Shown: positions 30,341 to 41,345, counted from the first letter of the stretch. The stretch: 64,000 bases of DNA from Typhlomys cinereus (GCA_023101885.1 JALPQD010000933.1:62001-126000); one strand, 5' to 3'. The notes: generated from the sequence alone by a model not told the origin. Numbers and translations are program-made.

Positions 30341-30704
30341 TGATTATTTCTTGGCCTGGTCATATCTATTGTGCCATGGTGGCATGTGGTTTCTCCGAGG
30401 CTGGGAAGCATTAAGTGAGAACAACCATCATGAAAACAACATACAGTTTCCCCCAATAATACGGGAAGATCCCTTTGGTCTGTTCATCTCAGGGAACCTA
30501 GAGCTGGCTGAGGCAGGGTAGGGGCCCAGGAATTAGAGGCCAGTCTGGGCACATGCAGCGATGTCAATTACACAAGATAATCCCAAACTCTCAGACCTCA
30601 AAGGCACTGCCAAAGCCCGCAAGACTTCCAGCATGAATGTGCCCTGTTTACATGGGGGAATCTATTGCATGATCAGATTTTAGTCACCTGTCTATCTGGC
30701 AACT
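30341..30704. other. unique sequence
   Basis: Balanced composition and no repeat signature. A possible conserved non-coding stretch, but there is nothing here to prove it. Confidence 0.3.
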
Positions 30705-30900
30705 GGAAATTCACCCTACTTCCTCACACTGCAGAAAGTACATCATTTCACTACACTTTGCAGAAGTGCATGCACATGTGCACAGAAGTCTCACAGCAGT
30801 GTTTGCAATAAGGACAAACTAAGAAAACCTAGACATCCCAGCAGGGGACTGATTATAGGACAGACAAACTACAAAACATTATGCACACATTTTAATGCAC
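30705..30900 (+). mobile_element. LINE-like fragment (L1/HAL1 ORF2 end)
   Basis: The words gcacatgtgcacagaagtct, cagcagtgtttgcaataagg, aacctagacatcccagcagg resemble the end of L1-type ORF2. Confidence 0.4.
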
Positions 30901-30944
30901 TATATATACCAATGTGTAGATATACAAAATTATCCAAGACATAG

Positions 30945-31012
30945 TCTTTTATATAGACTTAGGGATCTAACTCAGAGAGCCTCACATACTACCACTGAGC
31001 TAAAACCTCTGA
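30945..31012 (-). mobile_element. ID SINE fragment, antisense
   Basis: The phrase agggatctaactcagagagc followed by ctaccactgagctaaaac is an antisense ID-type tRNA-like head. Confidence 0.5.
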
Positions 31013-31019
31013 CCCTAAA

Positions 31020-31720
31020 TATATTTTAATTGACAAGTAATAATTGCATATATGTATAGAATATACATATTACACAATTATTAAGTTAGGCTAAGTAGCA
31101 TATGCATCATCTCACTTATTTATTATTTTTTTGTAGTAGAAAACTTATGTTAGCTAAAAAATACCTTGCCATAGGAGAGTATATATGATACAATGAACGT
31201 ATCAAAAGCACACATAACTATACATTTCTCTGGTTAGGTTTAGGTAGGCATCCAACTGCACAGAGCAAAGCTTAGGATAACCAAAACTCTAGGTATGTCT
31301 ACCTTCAGCAATGGGCCTGGAATGAGAAAGGAATTCCAAGGAGTTCTTTTGAAATAGTTGAAGAGTTTGGATGTATTCACTGACATATTTTTCTAACTTA
31401 AAATGTGCTTTTGCAATAAAATAAATAAATAAATGAATATGGAAAGGGGCACAGAAAAGTTCTGTGGTTGCCAAGAGTTTGGGATGGCTGGAGTGAGTGG
31501 GTGATGTGGTTATGAAGGGGTAGCATGTGGGAGTTTGTTGACTGTGGTGGTTATACAAAACTGTATATGTAATGAAGCTGCATAGAACCACACACACAAA
31601 CATGTACCCACAAATTAGTGTATGGAAAACTTAAAAAATCTAAATATGGTCTATAGTTCACTTAATAGTATTGTGCCAATGTCACTTCCATGCTTTTGAC
31701 ATTAAGCTGTATTTATGTAT
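31020..31720 (+). mobile_element. old L1 3' UTR, sense
   Basis: The words ttaattgacaagtaataatt, tagcatatgcatcatctcac, gtggttgccaagagtttggg, ggttatacaaaactgtatat are the 3' UTR of mammalian-wide L1. An A/T-rich region in the middle is poorly matched. Confidence 0.5.
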
Positions 31721-31969
31721 TTAAAGTCACAATCAGTACACAGAATACTAAATGAGGGGGACATGGAGACTCTGCATTATATTACTTTTGCACCTTCTTC
31801 TGTGTCTATGAATATTAGGAAAAAATGTTAGAAATGTTTCAAAGCAATTTATTGTAGATATATTGTATCTTCTATGTGGTGGTAGCTACAGGACTGTATA
31901 CTTTGTCTAACTTCATTGAACTTATTATATACATAAACTTGAATTTCAGAATATGGAAACTATGTCTTG

Positions 31970-32150
31970 ATAAAGTCTGATTGAACTGGAGTCAGAGTCA
32001 GGGAGCCTGAGACAGACTCTAGACTCTGTTATTTGCTAAATGTCTGTAATCTCAGACAGGTCATCTTTGAGCCTCAAGGGTCTTGCTTAGAAAAGTGGAA
32101 TACTCTTTGCAGAGTTGTGAGGCTTAAATGAGACAGCATATGCAAATTGG
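31970..32150 (+). mobile_element. MIR SINE
   Basis: The words tggagtcagagtcagggagc, tctgttatttgctaaatgtc, ggtcatctttgagcctcaag, agttgtgaggcttaaatgag follow MIR. Confidence 0.6.
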
Positions 32151-32154
32151 GATG

Positions 32155-32525
32155 TTGGGTAGGCAGATGAATGGCTCTGTAAAGATGTGTGCATCCTAAT
32201 CTTCAGTCCCTGTGAAGATGCAACATGTAGCAAAGAGGCTTTAAGGCTGTTAAGAAGCTGTCATTAGAGGGTAGTTAGATGTAATCATGAAAGTCTTCAT
32301 AAATGAAAGAGAGAAGAGGAGTCAGATTCAGACTGATGTCATGGGAGACTTTGCTGGCCATTGGCAGCTCTGACCATGAAAAGGCATTGAGAGCCAAGGC
32401 ATGCCGCAGTCTCTAGAAGCAAGAAAGGGCAAGGAACCAGATCTCTCCCTGGAGCCTACAGAAGGAACACAGGCCAGCTGATGCCATGGATTTAACTTAG
32501 TGACATCCATTTTGGAACCTACTTA
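32155..32525 (+). mobile_element. ancient LTR-type repeat, name uncertain
   Basis: Order: taaagatgtgtgcatcctaa, tgtcattagagggtagttag, agtctctagaagcaagaaag, ggcaaggaaccagatctctc, gagcctacagaaggaacaca, gtgacatccattttggaacc. I recognise this as a widespread mammalian repeat but cannot give its name with certainty. Confidence 0.5.
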
Positions 32526-32544
32526 ACTATGAGGAAATATATTT

Positions 32545-32592
32545 AGGCTGGGGAGATAGATAGCTCAGTGGTTAAAAACCTTGTCTTGGGAT
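32545..32592 (+). mobile_element. tRNA-like SINE head, cut by L1
   Basis: The phrase ggctggggagatagatagct followed by cagtggttaaaaaccttgtc is a SINE head that stops where L1 sequence begins. The remainder should lie beyond the L1 but is absent, in line with the broken right side of this block. Confidence 0.5.
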
Positions 32593-34446
32593 TCAAATCG
32601 GCAAGGAAGAAGTCAAGCTATCCCTATTTGCAGGAGACATGAATCATGTACCTGAGGGATCCCAAAAACCACCCAGGAAGCTCTGGAAAAACTAATTGGA
32701 GAGTTCCGCAGGGTGGCAGGGATACAAAAGAATGTGTAAAAATCAGAGGCCTTCCTAATTGCCCAGAATGAAAAAGAAGTGAAAAGGCCTTGAGGAAAAA
32801 CAATCCCATTTACTGTAGCCCCTAAAAATGAATACCTTCGGTATTAAACCTAACCAAGGAGGTAAACGACCTTTACAATGAAAACTTTAAACCCTCAAAG
32901 AAAGAAATTGCTTGAGACATTCAGAAGGTGGAAAGACCCCATGTCTGGATTGGCAGACTCAACATCGTTAAAAATGACCATCCTACCTAAGGCAATATAC
33001 AAATTCAAGCTATCCAATTGAACTCCCAAAGCAATTTCTTTTAAAGAAGTTGACCAATTAATCTCACATTCATTATGGAGGCACAAAAGGACCCAGGATA
33101 GCAGACAATCCTGAGTACAAAAACACTGTGAAGGTTCCATACCGAACCTTAGTCTATACTACACAATGCCATAGTTATTAAAAAAAGCCTCTGGTAACTG
33201 GCTCCAAAATAGACACACAGATCACATGGATAGGGTTTGAGGACCCAGATATAAGCCACAAAAATACAGTCATTTGATCTTTTGACAAAGGGGCCCAAAG
33301 ATCCAATGGAAGAATAGCATCTTCAATCACAATGGTGCTGGCAAAAACTGGGATCTCCACATGCAGAAGATTAAGCTGGAGCCATACTTGGCACATGTCA
33401 AGACTTAATTCCAAATGGATCAAGGACCTTGATATCAGGCCAGAGACTATAAAATCAAAACTGAACGGATAGGGAACTCCCTTGAGCTGATTGGGCTAGG
33501 CCAACAGTTCCTAAACAGACATCCAATGGCACAGTCACTGCTACCAATATCAACAGTTGGGATCTTGCAAAATTAAAGAGCTCTGTTTCAGATAAAGAGA
33601 TTCACAGGGAGCTTAAAGGCAACCCCCAACGAATGGGAGAAAATCTTCCACTAACCACATATCTGATAGAGCCTACTGTCCCAGAGTGCACAAAGAACTT
33701 AGAAAATTAAAACACCAAGGAAACACAATGCGGGACCATATTAAAAAATGTGGGCTCCGGGAAGACTAAAAGAAAGGTTACCGAGATGAAATGTAAGAAC
33801 GGTCGAACAAATCGTAAAAAAAGGTCCACTTCTTAGCCAGCAGGAAAGTGCAAAAGTCAAACTTCCCTGAGAGAACACTCACCCCGGACGCGAGGCAAAC
33901 ATCCACAATAAAAACAACAAACAAGTGCGTGGAAGGAGGTGGCGGTGGCAGAGAGGGGAACTCTCTACAATTGCTGGCTGGGAATTGCCAGATCTTCATC
34001 ACTAGCCCTTCTGGCACATGCGTCTGGAGATTTATTAAAGAAATTAAAGTGACCTGCCATTATGACCCTGTATTCCCCTTTTGGTGAATAACCCCCCATG
34101 CAGCAGAGGTTCGCCTTCGGATAAAAAAAAGCACCAGCACGACTATGTTCCCTCGCAGCATGTTTACCAATAGCCAACGTATGGCCTAAACCTAAATGTC
34201 CAACAGTTGACGCGGTGTATTACGGAGGAGGACAGGGTATATCCTACAAGGAGTACTACTCAGCATAAAAAATGATGATTTACTGGAATTGCGGGGAAAA
34301 TGGATGTCTTTAGAACAAATATATTAAGTTGAAGAGTATCCCAATCCTAGAACGTTAAGCGGCCATTTACTTACTCCCTCCTAGGTGGCACCTCGTACCA
34401 CCTACCCAGCCCACCTTGTGCCACTCACGGGTAACTTATGTAATCT
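32593..34446 (+). pseudogene. L1 ORF2 3' half, decayed, ends abruptly
   Basis: Follows L1 ORF2 from ggaagaagtcaagctatccc to accaatagccaacgtatggc. It covers part of the reverse-transcriptase thumb region and the C-terminal domain. Many frameshifts and stops break it, with no intact frame beyond about 80 codons. Match quality falls sharply after about 33700. It stops at 34446 without the 3' UTR, poly-A or target duplication seen in other L1 copies here. The sequence then switches to the inside of the hAT-like element. Confidence 0.7.
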
Positions 34447-34455
34447 TCACACGCC

Positions 34456-34584
34456 TGGTGCAATTGGTGCACGTGTGTGTTCAGAACCAAGGCTGCAATG
34501 GTGCGACATGGATGAGCCATTCCAGAATGCCTTAGATTCATTATGGTCTTGAATTAAAATTAAATTTTGGCTGTTGCATGCCCA
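34456..34584 (+). repeat. anchor Y, copy 2 (exact duplicate of 19983-20111)
   Basis: 129 bp identical to the sequence immediately left of the N gap, at an offset of 14473 without indels. This copy continues into the right end of the hAT-like element. Confidence 0.95.
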
Positions 34585-34696
34585 GAAATCTTTCAGCAAG
34601 GCCAAATTTTTCAGAACTAGCATATTCAGTTATGAGACCCCATGGGTATGTGTGGGGGAGAAGGATCATGACCCCTAGTTTAAGAAGCTGGGATCA
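34585..34696 (+). mobile_element. hAT-like DNA transposon, right end
   Basis: Contains gaaggatcatgacccctagt and gtttaagaagc, the complement of the left terminal word. It is followed by gtctaagc (34697-34704), which matches gtctaggc (18701-18708) at 7 of 8 bases. The exact last base of the element is uncertain because a few extra bases (tgggatca) precede the duplication. Confidence 0.55.
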
Positions 34697-34704
34697 GTCT
34701 AAGC

Positions 34705-35184
34705 CAAAGGTTAAGAGTCTTGTCTCAAAGATCAAAGTTTTTTTTTAAACAATTATTCTGCATTATCTTGGGTGTCAATTCAATTTAAGAAAGTTAAATT
34801 CTGGTCTTAAAGCAGGTATAATAGAAAGGCATTGTGTTACTTTAAGTGAATCTTCAGTTAGTCCTTTTGTGAGGTAAATACTACCATTTTTCATGTCCTG
34901 CTTTGTGACAGTCCTATATGCATTAACTATCCAATAATGCAAGGCTCATATGCTTCCTATGGAGAATCACTGCTGACACATATTCTGCTTAGGTGGTTTC
35001 TTTTCCAGTCGGCTGGGGCTCTCTCCTGGACTGCCTTCCTGTACCACATTGTCGCTGAAGCTCCAAGGGCAGCGAAAGAAGGTTAAAATAACAAGATTCT
35101 TTGGCTAATCCTCTGTTTCCTTTTTCTGGGGGCTATTACTTCGTATTGGATAAAGCAGCCATCTTTATTCAGTGTTGGTTGACA
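34705..35184. other. unique sequence
   Basis: No repeat or coding signal recognised. Confidence 0.4.
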
Positions 35185-35330
35185 GAGAGGCATTCATTCA
35201 CTCATTCATAAAACACCTGATGAATACCTACCCTGAGCCAGGATTACCATGGGCTTGAGTACAGAGACAAAGGAGGCATCCAGGGTCCCTGTTCGGAGGA
35301 GATTTTACATCTCATATTACTACCTCTCAA
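35185..35330 (-). mobile_element. L2 3' end, antisense
   Basis: The words gcattcattcactcattcat, gaatacctaccctgagccag, gagtacagagacaaagga follow the antisense L2 3' end. Confidence 0.6.
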
Positions 35331-35334
35331 ATAG

Positions 35335-35720
35335 ATTTGGAAATGCCCCCATCTTCTCTGACTCTACTGTCTTAAAACTTGGGCTGTCTTGCTTGGATCA
35401 CTGTGGCTGGTCGGCAGCCCTCTGCTTCCTGCTCCCAAACCCTACAGTCTGCACTTAGCGACAGCAGCAGACTCCACCTTTGAAAACATCCCTTTCAGCA
35501 TGTCACATCCTTCCCCTGCTCAACCTGCTCAAAATTCTTCTCGGACTCCCCATTTCCTGTCAAGTGGGCTTCAGATTCCTTCAACACCTGGCCAAAATTT
35601 TTGCAGCTGCATGAGCGGATCCTGCCCTCCCTGTGTAGTCATTTCCTACTTGCCCTTCTGATTCAGCAGGGGAGGTCTACCTACTGTCCCCCCTACACTG
35701 CCAGCACATTCCTCATATTT
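35335..35720 (+). mobile_element. L2 fragment, sense
   Basis: The words cacatccttcccctgctcaa, cctgctcaaaattcttctcg, gactccccatttcctgtcaa, gtgggcttcagattcc match L2 wording. Open frames over it are not coding. Confidence 0.5.
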
Positions 35721-35734
35721 TGTTTGCTTGTTTG

Positions 35735-35830
35735 TTTATTTGACAATCTCCTGCTGTGCAGTCCAGACTGGCCTCAAACTCACCATCTGCACACTGGGAT
35801 AACAGCATGCACCACCATGCCAGTTTCTCC
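35735..35830 (-). mobile_element. B1/Alu-like fragment, antisense
   Basis: The words tgcagtccagactggcctca, aactcaccatctgcacactg, ataacagcatgcaccaccat are antisense 7SL-derived SINE wording. Confidence 0.6.
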
Positions 35831-35911
35831 TTACCTTTAGTTCTGTCTCTTCAAATTCTCCCTGTCCTTCAGAAGTCACAAGTCCACCTTTTCCTCTGCT
35901 TTCCTTTCTTT

Positions 35912-35920
35912 TTTAAAAAA

Positions 35921-36003
<83 letters not shown>

Positions 36004-36216
36004 CGCATTGTGTGTGTCCCTGTGGAGGCCCAAGAGTGACTTTGAGAATCATCCTGGATTGCTTCTACCTTTTTTTGCTTCACTCTCGGGTTTCCCAGGC
36101 TATGCCTTCCAAAGTTGGAAATGCAGGCTACTGCCATTTCAGTCTGGAATTTTTATGTCGAACCCAGGATCTGAACTCAGGTAGAATCTTAACCTCTGAG
36201 TCATCTCTCCAGCCCA
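35912..36216 (-). mobile_element. older tRNA-derived SINE with (GT)n(GA)n tail
   Basis: (GT)n at 35923-35964, (GA)n at 35965-36004, then gtgtccctgtggaggcccaa, agaatcatcctggattgctt, gtcatctctccagccc. Target duplication gctttcctttctt is at 35898-35910 and 36217-36229. Confidence 0.9.
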
Positions 36217-36239
36217 GCTTTCCTTTCTTTGTAATGGTA

Positions 36240-36580
36240 GATACAAGTCCCAGCTGATGTGAGGGTCAAATGAGATGCTTTTACAGGCAAATGCTTCATA
36301 TTGCACAGTGAGAGTCTGTTTTCACATCTGTCCTTACAACTACCTTTTGTGGAAGTATGTGTCCTCTTCTAGGCAGTGAGGCTCAGCGGGTTAAATGCAG
36401 CATCTCAGTGAGTTTCCATGATGTTCTGTGAAGTATATTATCTATTTTAGGTTTATTATTTTGATGAGGAAACAGGCTTGAAGTTAGGCATTTGGCCCAA
36501 AGTCACACATATAGAATGGCTTACCTTGGGAACCTGTGTTCTCTTTGGAGGTAGTCTATTACTCCGGGTCTGCCTATTTT
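36240..36580 (-). mobile_element. MIR fragment(s), antisense
   Basis: The words gatgaggaaacaggcttgaa, catttggcccaaagtcacac and tgggaacctgtgttctcttt match antisense MIR at 36455-36560. The stretch at 36240-36420 has similar but weaker wording and may be a second copy. Confidence 0.5.
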
Positions 36581-38029
36581 TTTTTAAAGCAACTTGATGC
36601 AACTCTAGATGTTCTTTAAACTCTTTAATATTTTACTCTTTAAAAATAATTCTATTGCCATTTTCCCTGACTCTCATTGCTTCCATTTTGTTGCTGTTTA
36701 GTTGTTGTTATAAAAACCTCAAAATCACTGGGAAACAAGAAAAGGGAAATTAAACATATGCAAATGAAATATGCCTCTCCCATCTCCACACCCAGTGTCT
36801 AGCAGAGAAGCAGACAATCTTGCTGGACAAGCCTCAATGACTTCATGTTTCATTAGGCCTTGAGGAAAAGCCAATACAAATCAGAAGTCAAAGGTCAGTT
36901 CCATCTGTGAAATAAAAAAGGCACAGGGTCTATGCCAGGTCTTCTATCAAAATGCCAAACTGTCTCCTTCCACAGTCTTATTTTCTTTTCTGTTTTTTTT
37001 TTTTGGAGGCATCAGGCAGTAAGAGATGATTCATGCTTTGCTTATTCTTCTTGTTTATTTCCTTTCCTTGACCTTCAGATCCCACCCCCCCTTAATGTTT
37101 GTTCCGGGTTTTGACAAAGCCCTGAGGTAGCTGACTTGTGTTGGTAGATTTCCCCTTCTTCATATCTTCTTAGGAAAAAAAATGAAAGGAAATGACAGTA
37201 CTGGAAAAATATCTTTAGTCTATAGGTGGATGGATTGCACCTGTTACTTCTAAGGCCTCTCTCCAATTGTTTCTTTTTAAGCAAAATCTCATTAAAAGAA
37301 ATTCTATGAACACTGACTGGAGATAGTTTAGGCTCTACCAGGTCTTACTTTGTCCACTCTCAGCAAATAAATGGATTGAGTAAATGAGCCGTGAGCTCAG
37401 GGCCTCCAAATTTCTAGACAATAAATGTTGCCATTCCTTGGGAATGACCATTTACATTCAAATGATTGATGTTGGAGATTCTTTTTCATTTCAGTGAAGC
37501 AAGTTTCCTATGACTTTGATTAGGTTACAATTTGTTAGTCTACTTAGAGTTGCTGTGAATTATTCAAAGCTATAAAGCTTCATTTCTTTACAAGTAACCT
37601 ACAATACAGATGGTTCACTAATTTGAAAGGCTACCTCCAATTAGTTTGAGTAAGTGAAGTTGGACTGCATTCAATAGCTATTCATTGATCTCTTTCATCA
37701 GACAAATTACTCTTTGAGGTAAGAATTCTTTCTAATTGCCCTTGTACTCTTGCAAGATTGGCACAGTGGACTCTCCCTCAGAGACAAAGATGTGATGTCT
37801 ACTCTCCTATCTGAGTGATAGGGATTGTTTTTTTTGCTTTGATACATCCACATGCCTATGGTGTTGCCCTGTGTGGTTAAAACTATATGCTGAAATTCAG
37901 GGTCAGTGTGTGACTAAGATAGAGGATTGAGTGTGTAATTCTGGCCAAGTTGCTTTGCCTGTCTAGGTTTGGGTCCCCTTGTTCAGCAATTACATGCTGA
38001 GCCTATGAATAAGATAGTGTCCACATAGC
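36581..38029. other. unique sequence, about 1.45 kb
   Basis: No repeat or exon I recognise, apart from short T-rich and C-rich runs. It is one of the longest repeat-poor stretches here and a possible place for conserved non-coding elements. Confidence 0.4.
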
Positions 38030-38480
38030 TTCACTCCGTGGACAGGGTTAAAGAGCACTGTTGGTTAATGCTTATTGTAGAACTATTCACAACAGCTAAG
38101 ATGTGGAACCAATTTAGATGTCCATCAACAGATGAATGGAGAAAGAAAATGTGTTATTTATTACACAATGGAACTTTATTCAGCTATAGAGGAACAGAGA
38201 AATCATGTCATTTGCAGGAAAATGAAGGAAACTGGAGATCATCCCGTTAAGTAAAATAACCCAGACTCTGAAATACAAATATCACATGTTTTTCTCATAT
38301 TCAGAATGTAGATTTTAAATATTTCTCTCTCCCTCTCTCTCTCTCTTTCAGAATGGAGACTATTTGGGAAGAGGAAAATCAGTGGGGGGCAGAAGGGCAA
38401 AAGAGGGCGATAAGGGAGTAAACATGATCAAAGGTATAGGATATACATGTGTGAAAATATCATAAAGAAACGTACTGTTT
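38030..38480 (+). mobile_element. L1 ORF2 end and 3' UTR, interrupted
   Basis: The words agaactattcacaacagcta, gatgtccatcaacagatgaa, ggaactttattcagctatag, gaaactggagatcatcccgt are the ORF2 C-terminal end. The 3' UTR runs to cgtactgtttt. Its last part (ccactattttgcacaatgag, tggtaataaaatt) is found at 39165-39215 after the inserted SINEs. Confidence 0.65.
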
Positions 38481-38483
38481 TGG

Positions 38484-38992
38484 GCTGAGGATATAGCTTA
38501 GTTGGTAGAGTGCTTGCCTAGCATGCATGAAGCCTAGGATTCAATCCCCAGCCCTGCAAAACCAGGAATGGTGGCATATAGCTGTAATGCTGGCAAATGG
38601 GAGATGGAAACAGGATCAGTTCAGGCGGGGCTGGAGAGATGGCTCAAGGGTTAAGCCTTTGCCTTGCAAGCAAAGGACCTGAGTTTGAGTTCTAGATTCC
38701 ACATAAAAATGATAGGTAGGAATGGTGGCAACTTGCACTTCCAGCCCTGGAAGGTGGAGCTTGGGAAACCATGGATCCAAGCAATAAGGATGTAGAGCAA
38801 TCCAGGAATGATTCCTGAAGTCATCCTTGGCCTCCGCAGGCACACCCATACACATGTACACACCTGCACCTACGTGTGTTTACAAAAAAGGTTCAAAGGC
38901 ATATGCAACTATATAGTAAGTTTGAGGCCAGCTTGGGCTACGAGAGATAGATAGATAGAGAGAGAGAAAGAGAGAGAGAGAGAAAGAAAAAA
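38484..38992 (+). mobile_element. ID-B1 dimeric SINE, interrupted
   Basis: ID-like monomer (gggctgaggatatagcttag, gtgcttgcctagcatgcatg, gattcaatccccagccc) is joined to a B1-like monomer (aatggtggcatatagctgta, atgggagatggaaacagga). After the inserted SINE it continues gtaagtttgaggccagcttg, ggctacgaga. A (GATA)/(GA) tail follows to about 39003. Confidence 0.7.
38627..38888 (+). mobile_element. older tRNA-derived SINE nested in ID-B1
   Basis: Head ggggctggagagatggctca, ggacctgagtttgagttcta, body (acttgcacttccagccctgg, gattcctgaagtcatccttg) and a short ACA-rich tail. The host word gttcaggc/gttcaaaggc on either side may be the target duplication. Confidence 0.8.
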
Positions 38993-39003
38993 GAAAGAAA
39001 GAT

Positions 39004-39165
39004 AGCTCCGTTGATAAGGCACCTGCTTACAAACCTGAGTTCAATCCTGGGAAGCCTACATGATGGAAGGAAAAAACTGACTTCTTTGTCCTCTGCCTTC
39101 CACCCAAGTGCCATGGCATGGCCCTCCCTTTCCCAAATCAATACATTTTTAAAAAAGAAAGAAAA
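39004..39165 (+). mobile_element. B3/B2-like SINE
   Basis: Begins gatagctccgttgataaggc, acaaacctgagttcaatcct, then gaaggaaaaaactgacttct and ttgtcctctgccttcc. This is B3/B2 order. Confidence 0.55.
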
Positions 39166-39215
39166 GCCACTATTTTGCACAATGAGTGTATGGTAATAAA
39201 ATTAAAACTTTGTGT

Positions 39216-40014
39216 TTCAATATAAAAATGAGTTTAGAGATGAAGAAGAAAGAGAAAGAAACAAGTAGGCCTTAATCAGTTACTAGGACAAGGATCCTGT
39301 GAAGGAAGACTTAAGCAAATGAGGTCTTACTTTTCTAATCTTGTTTGCTTTCTTATGGGTAGCCCTGTATTTTGCCCTGCGAGGTTAAAACCGAAGGAAT
39401 CATCAGCAACCAGGGGAGATTGAGATTATAGGACTAAGATGCTTAGTAATATGGGGAAGTATACTGGATCATTTACATTCCCTGCCTAGAATTTTTTTTA
39501 ATAAAAAATGCAAGAGGGAGAGGTCTATCACTGTTGCCTCCTAATCAAGCAACAAATGATCAATAGCTTGAAAATAAGTGTCTTTCTCTGCTTTGAATTT
39601 CTAAGCCCAAGGACTCTGGTCATGGGATGCTTCTGGATTCTGTAACAAGCAAGTAGTCTATTCTCTGCCTCTGTGGAGGGTGGGGAAGAAAGGAGATGGG
39701 CTGGGCCATCTTGGGGCATGCTAGAGTTCTACAATAACAATAGAATTCCTACTTCAAATGCTAGGGAAATGGGTTTCTCTGATCTCTTGGGAGGAATTGC
39801 AATTACCAAGTTTTGAAAAGCCCAGGGAACATGTAACTGACGGCAGTGTCTCATTTGGGGCAGGAAGAGGCAGTCGTGGAGGGTGAGACTGATAAGTGAA
39901 AGAGCGTGAAGCACCATTTCCCCCTGCAGGATGCTGGGGCTGGGCTGGAGAAGACACAGCAGGAGGTAGTGGTAATGGCGGGAAATCCACCTTGCTTGAC
40001 CGAAATGCTCACAA
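39216..40014. other. unique sequence
   Basis: No gene or repeat recognised. Minus-strand frames (39528-39719, 39729-39917, 39754-39990) overlap each other and have no domain. Confidence 0.4.
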
Positions 40015-40145
40015 GGACCTTATGCACTCATTACCATTATCACCCTCACTGTAAAATCCAGAAAGTGAGGCACAGAGAAATGTGGCACTCACACTGCTAG
40101 TGAGCTGCTGAACTGTGAGTTGAACTCCAGTGCCTCCAAGAGGTA
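40015..40145 (-). mobile_element. MIR fragment, antisense
   Basis: The words aatccagaaagtgaggcaca, cacactgctagtgagctgct, gtgagttgaactccagtgcc follow antisense MIR. Confidence 0.55.
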
Positions 40146-40299
40146 TGGTTATTGAGGTGATCAAATTCAAGATCAAGTTCATCTGGAACACCAGAAAGAT
40201 AAGGAGGAAGGGTGGAAACAGTTGTGGTAGCATGGAACCTCAAGTACACTGAGGTGACTTCAATGCCAAAAGGTAGTACAATTGAGAGAGTATATTGGG

Positions 40300-40480
40300 A
40301 ATCCCAGTCTGGATCCTAATCCCAGATCTACTATTTCCTGGCAAGTTACCTACGTCTTCACACTTCAGCTTCTTTGTAAAGTGGGATACGGGAGTATTAA
40401 TATTACTAATAACTATTTCAGAGTTTACTGTGAGATTGAATGAATTGATCCAGGATGATATTTAGGTAACAGTTTATGTA
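40300..40480 (+). mobile_element. MIR SINE
   Basis: The words atcccagatctactatttcc, tggcaagttacctacgtctt, tttgtaaagtgggatacggg, gagattgaatgaattgatcc match MIR. Confidence 0.6.
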
Positions 40481-40754
40481 GTAATATCTGGGTCTATGAT
40501 TGGCTTGGAGTGCTTTGAGTCTCACTTTCCCTCTACCATCTAGTTTAGGGTTGATGTGAGCCATAAATGGCGCAATATATGAAGAGAAGAGCACAGAATG
40601 AACCCTAGATTACTGACAGCTGTTCTGCGTCATTACATCAGCTCCTTGTGAATAACTCCAGGCTAGAGCCTCACATCTCTTTTTGGTCTAGGAGCTGTGA
40701 GTTCAGACAGTATCTTCAATGAGTGAGTCAGTGGCAAGGGATAGAGAACACCTC

Positions 40755-40975
40755 CCCCCCCTTTTATGAGTCACGGTCTCATGTAGCCTAGACTGGTCTA
40801 GAACACTCAAGTGAGAGTGACCTTAAACTTCTGATCCTTCTGCCTACACCTCCTGAGTTCTGGAATTATAGGTGTGCACCATTACAGCCAGATGTATTCA
40901 GTGTTTGGGAACAAACTGAGGCCTTCATACATGCTGGGCAAGCACTCTATCAACTGAGTTACATCCCAGCCCTTG
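40755..40975 (-). mobile_element. ID-B1 dimeric SINE, antisense
   Basis: B1-like part in antisense (cacggtctcatgtagcctag, tctgcctacacctcctgagt, tataggtgtgcaccattaca), then antisense ID-like head (catgctgggcaagcactcta, ctgagttacatcccagccc). Same architecture as 38484-38992 and 47070-47300. Confidence 0.7.
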
Positions 40976-41124
40976 AAGCATGTGTTTTGCTCTGCAAGGA
41001 ATTGTGTTCTTGAAGTAAGAGATCTTAGGTTCTACTGATGGGAAGCCACAAGGTAAAGGGTCTTGGTCTAGATCCCACTGGGTCCATATCTTGAGCCTGT
41101 AACATCCAAGCCCTGAAAGATGAC

Positions 41125-41345
41125 ATGGCTAGCAGGTAAGAACAGACAGACGTGCTTGGCTGTAACTCTCAGCTTCATTGCAGTGTGTAACTTTTGATAT
41201 GTTCCTTCATCTTTCTTTGCCTCACTTTCCCCACTGGGAAATGGGAATAATATGTATCCCTTTCTCACAGGGGTCTTACAAGGACTAAGTACATGCACAC
41301 GTATAGAGCACTAAGAGCAGTACTTGGCGCATAAACTTAATATAT
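41125..41345 (+). mobile_element. MIR SINE
   Basis: The words gtgtaacttttgatatgttc, cctcactttccccactggga, aatgggaataatatgtatcc, ttacaaggactaagtacatg, gcagtacttggcgcat follow MIR. Confidence 0.6.

Noticed and set aside
32545..32592. tRNA gene
   Set aside because: Only a SINE head with a degenerate A-box-like region. There is no cloverleaf, and it is cut by L1. The same applies to every tRNA-like head in the window.
33848..34177. Overlapping 79- and 70-codon frames in the L1 remnant
   Set aside because: They lie in the decayed L1 ORF2 on the wrong strand or frame and do not represent a separate gene.
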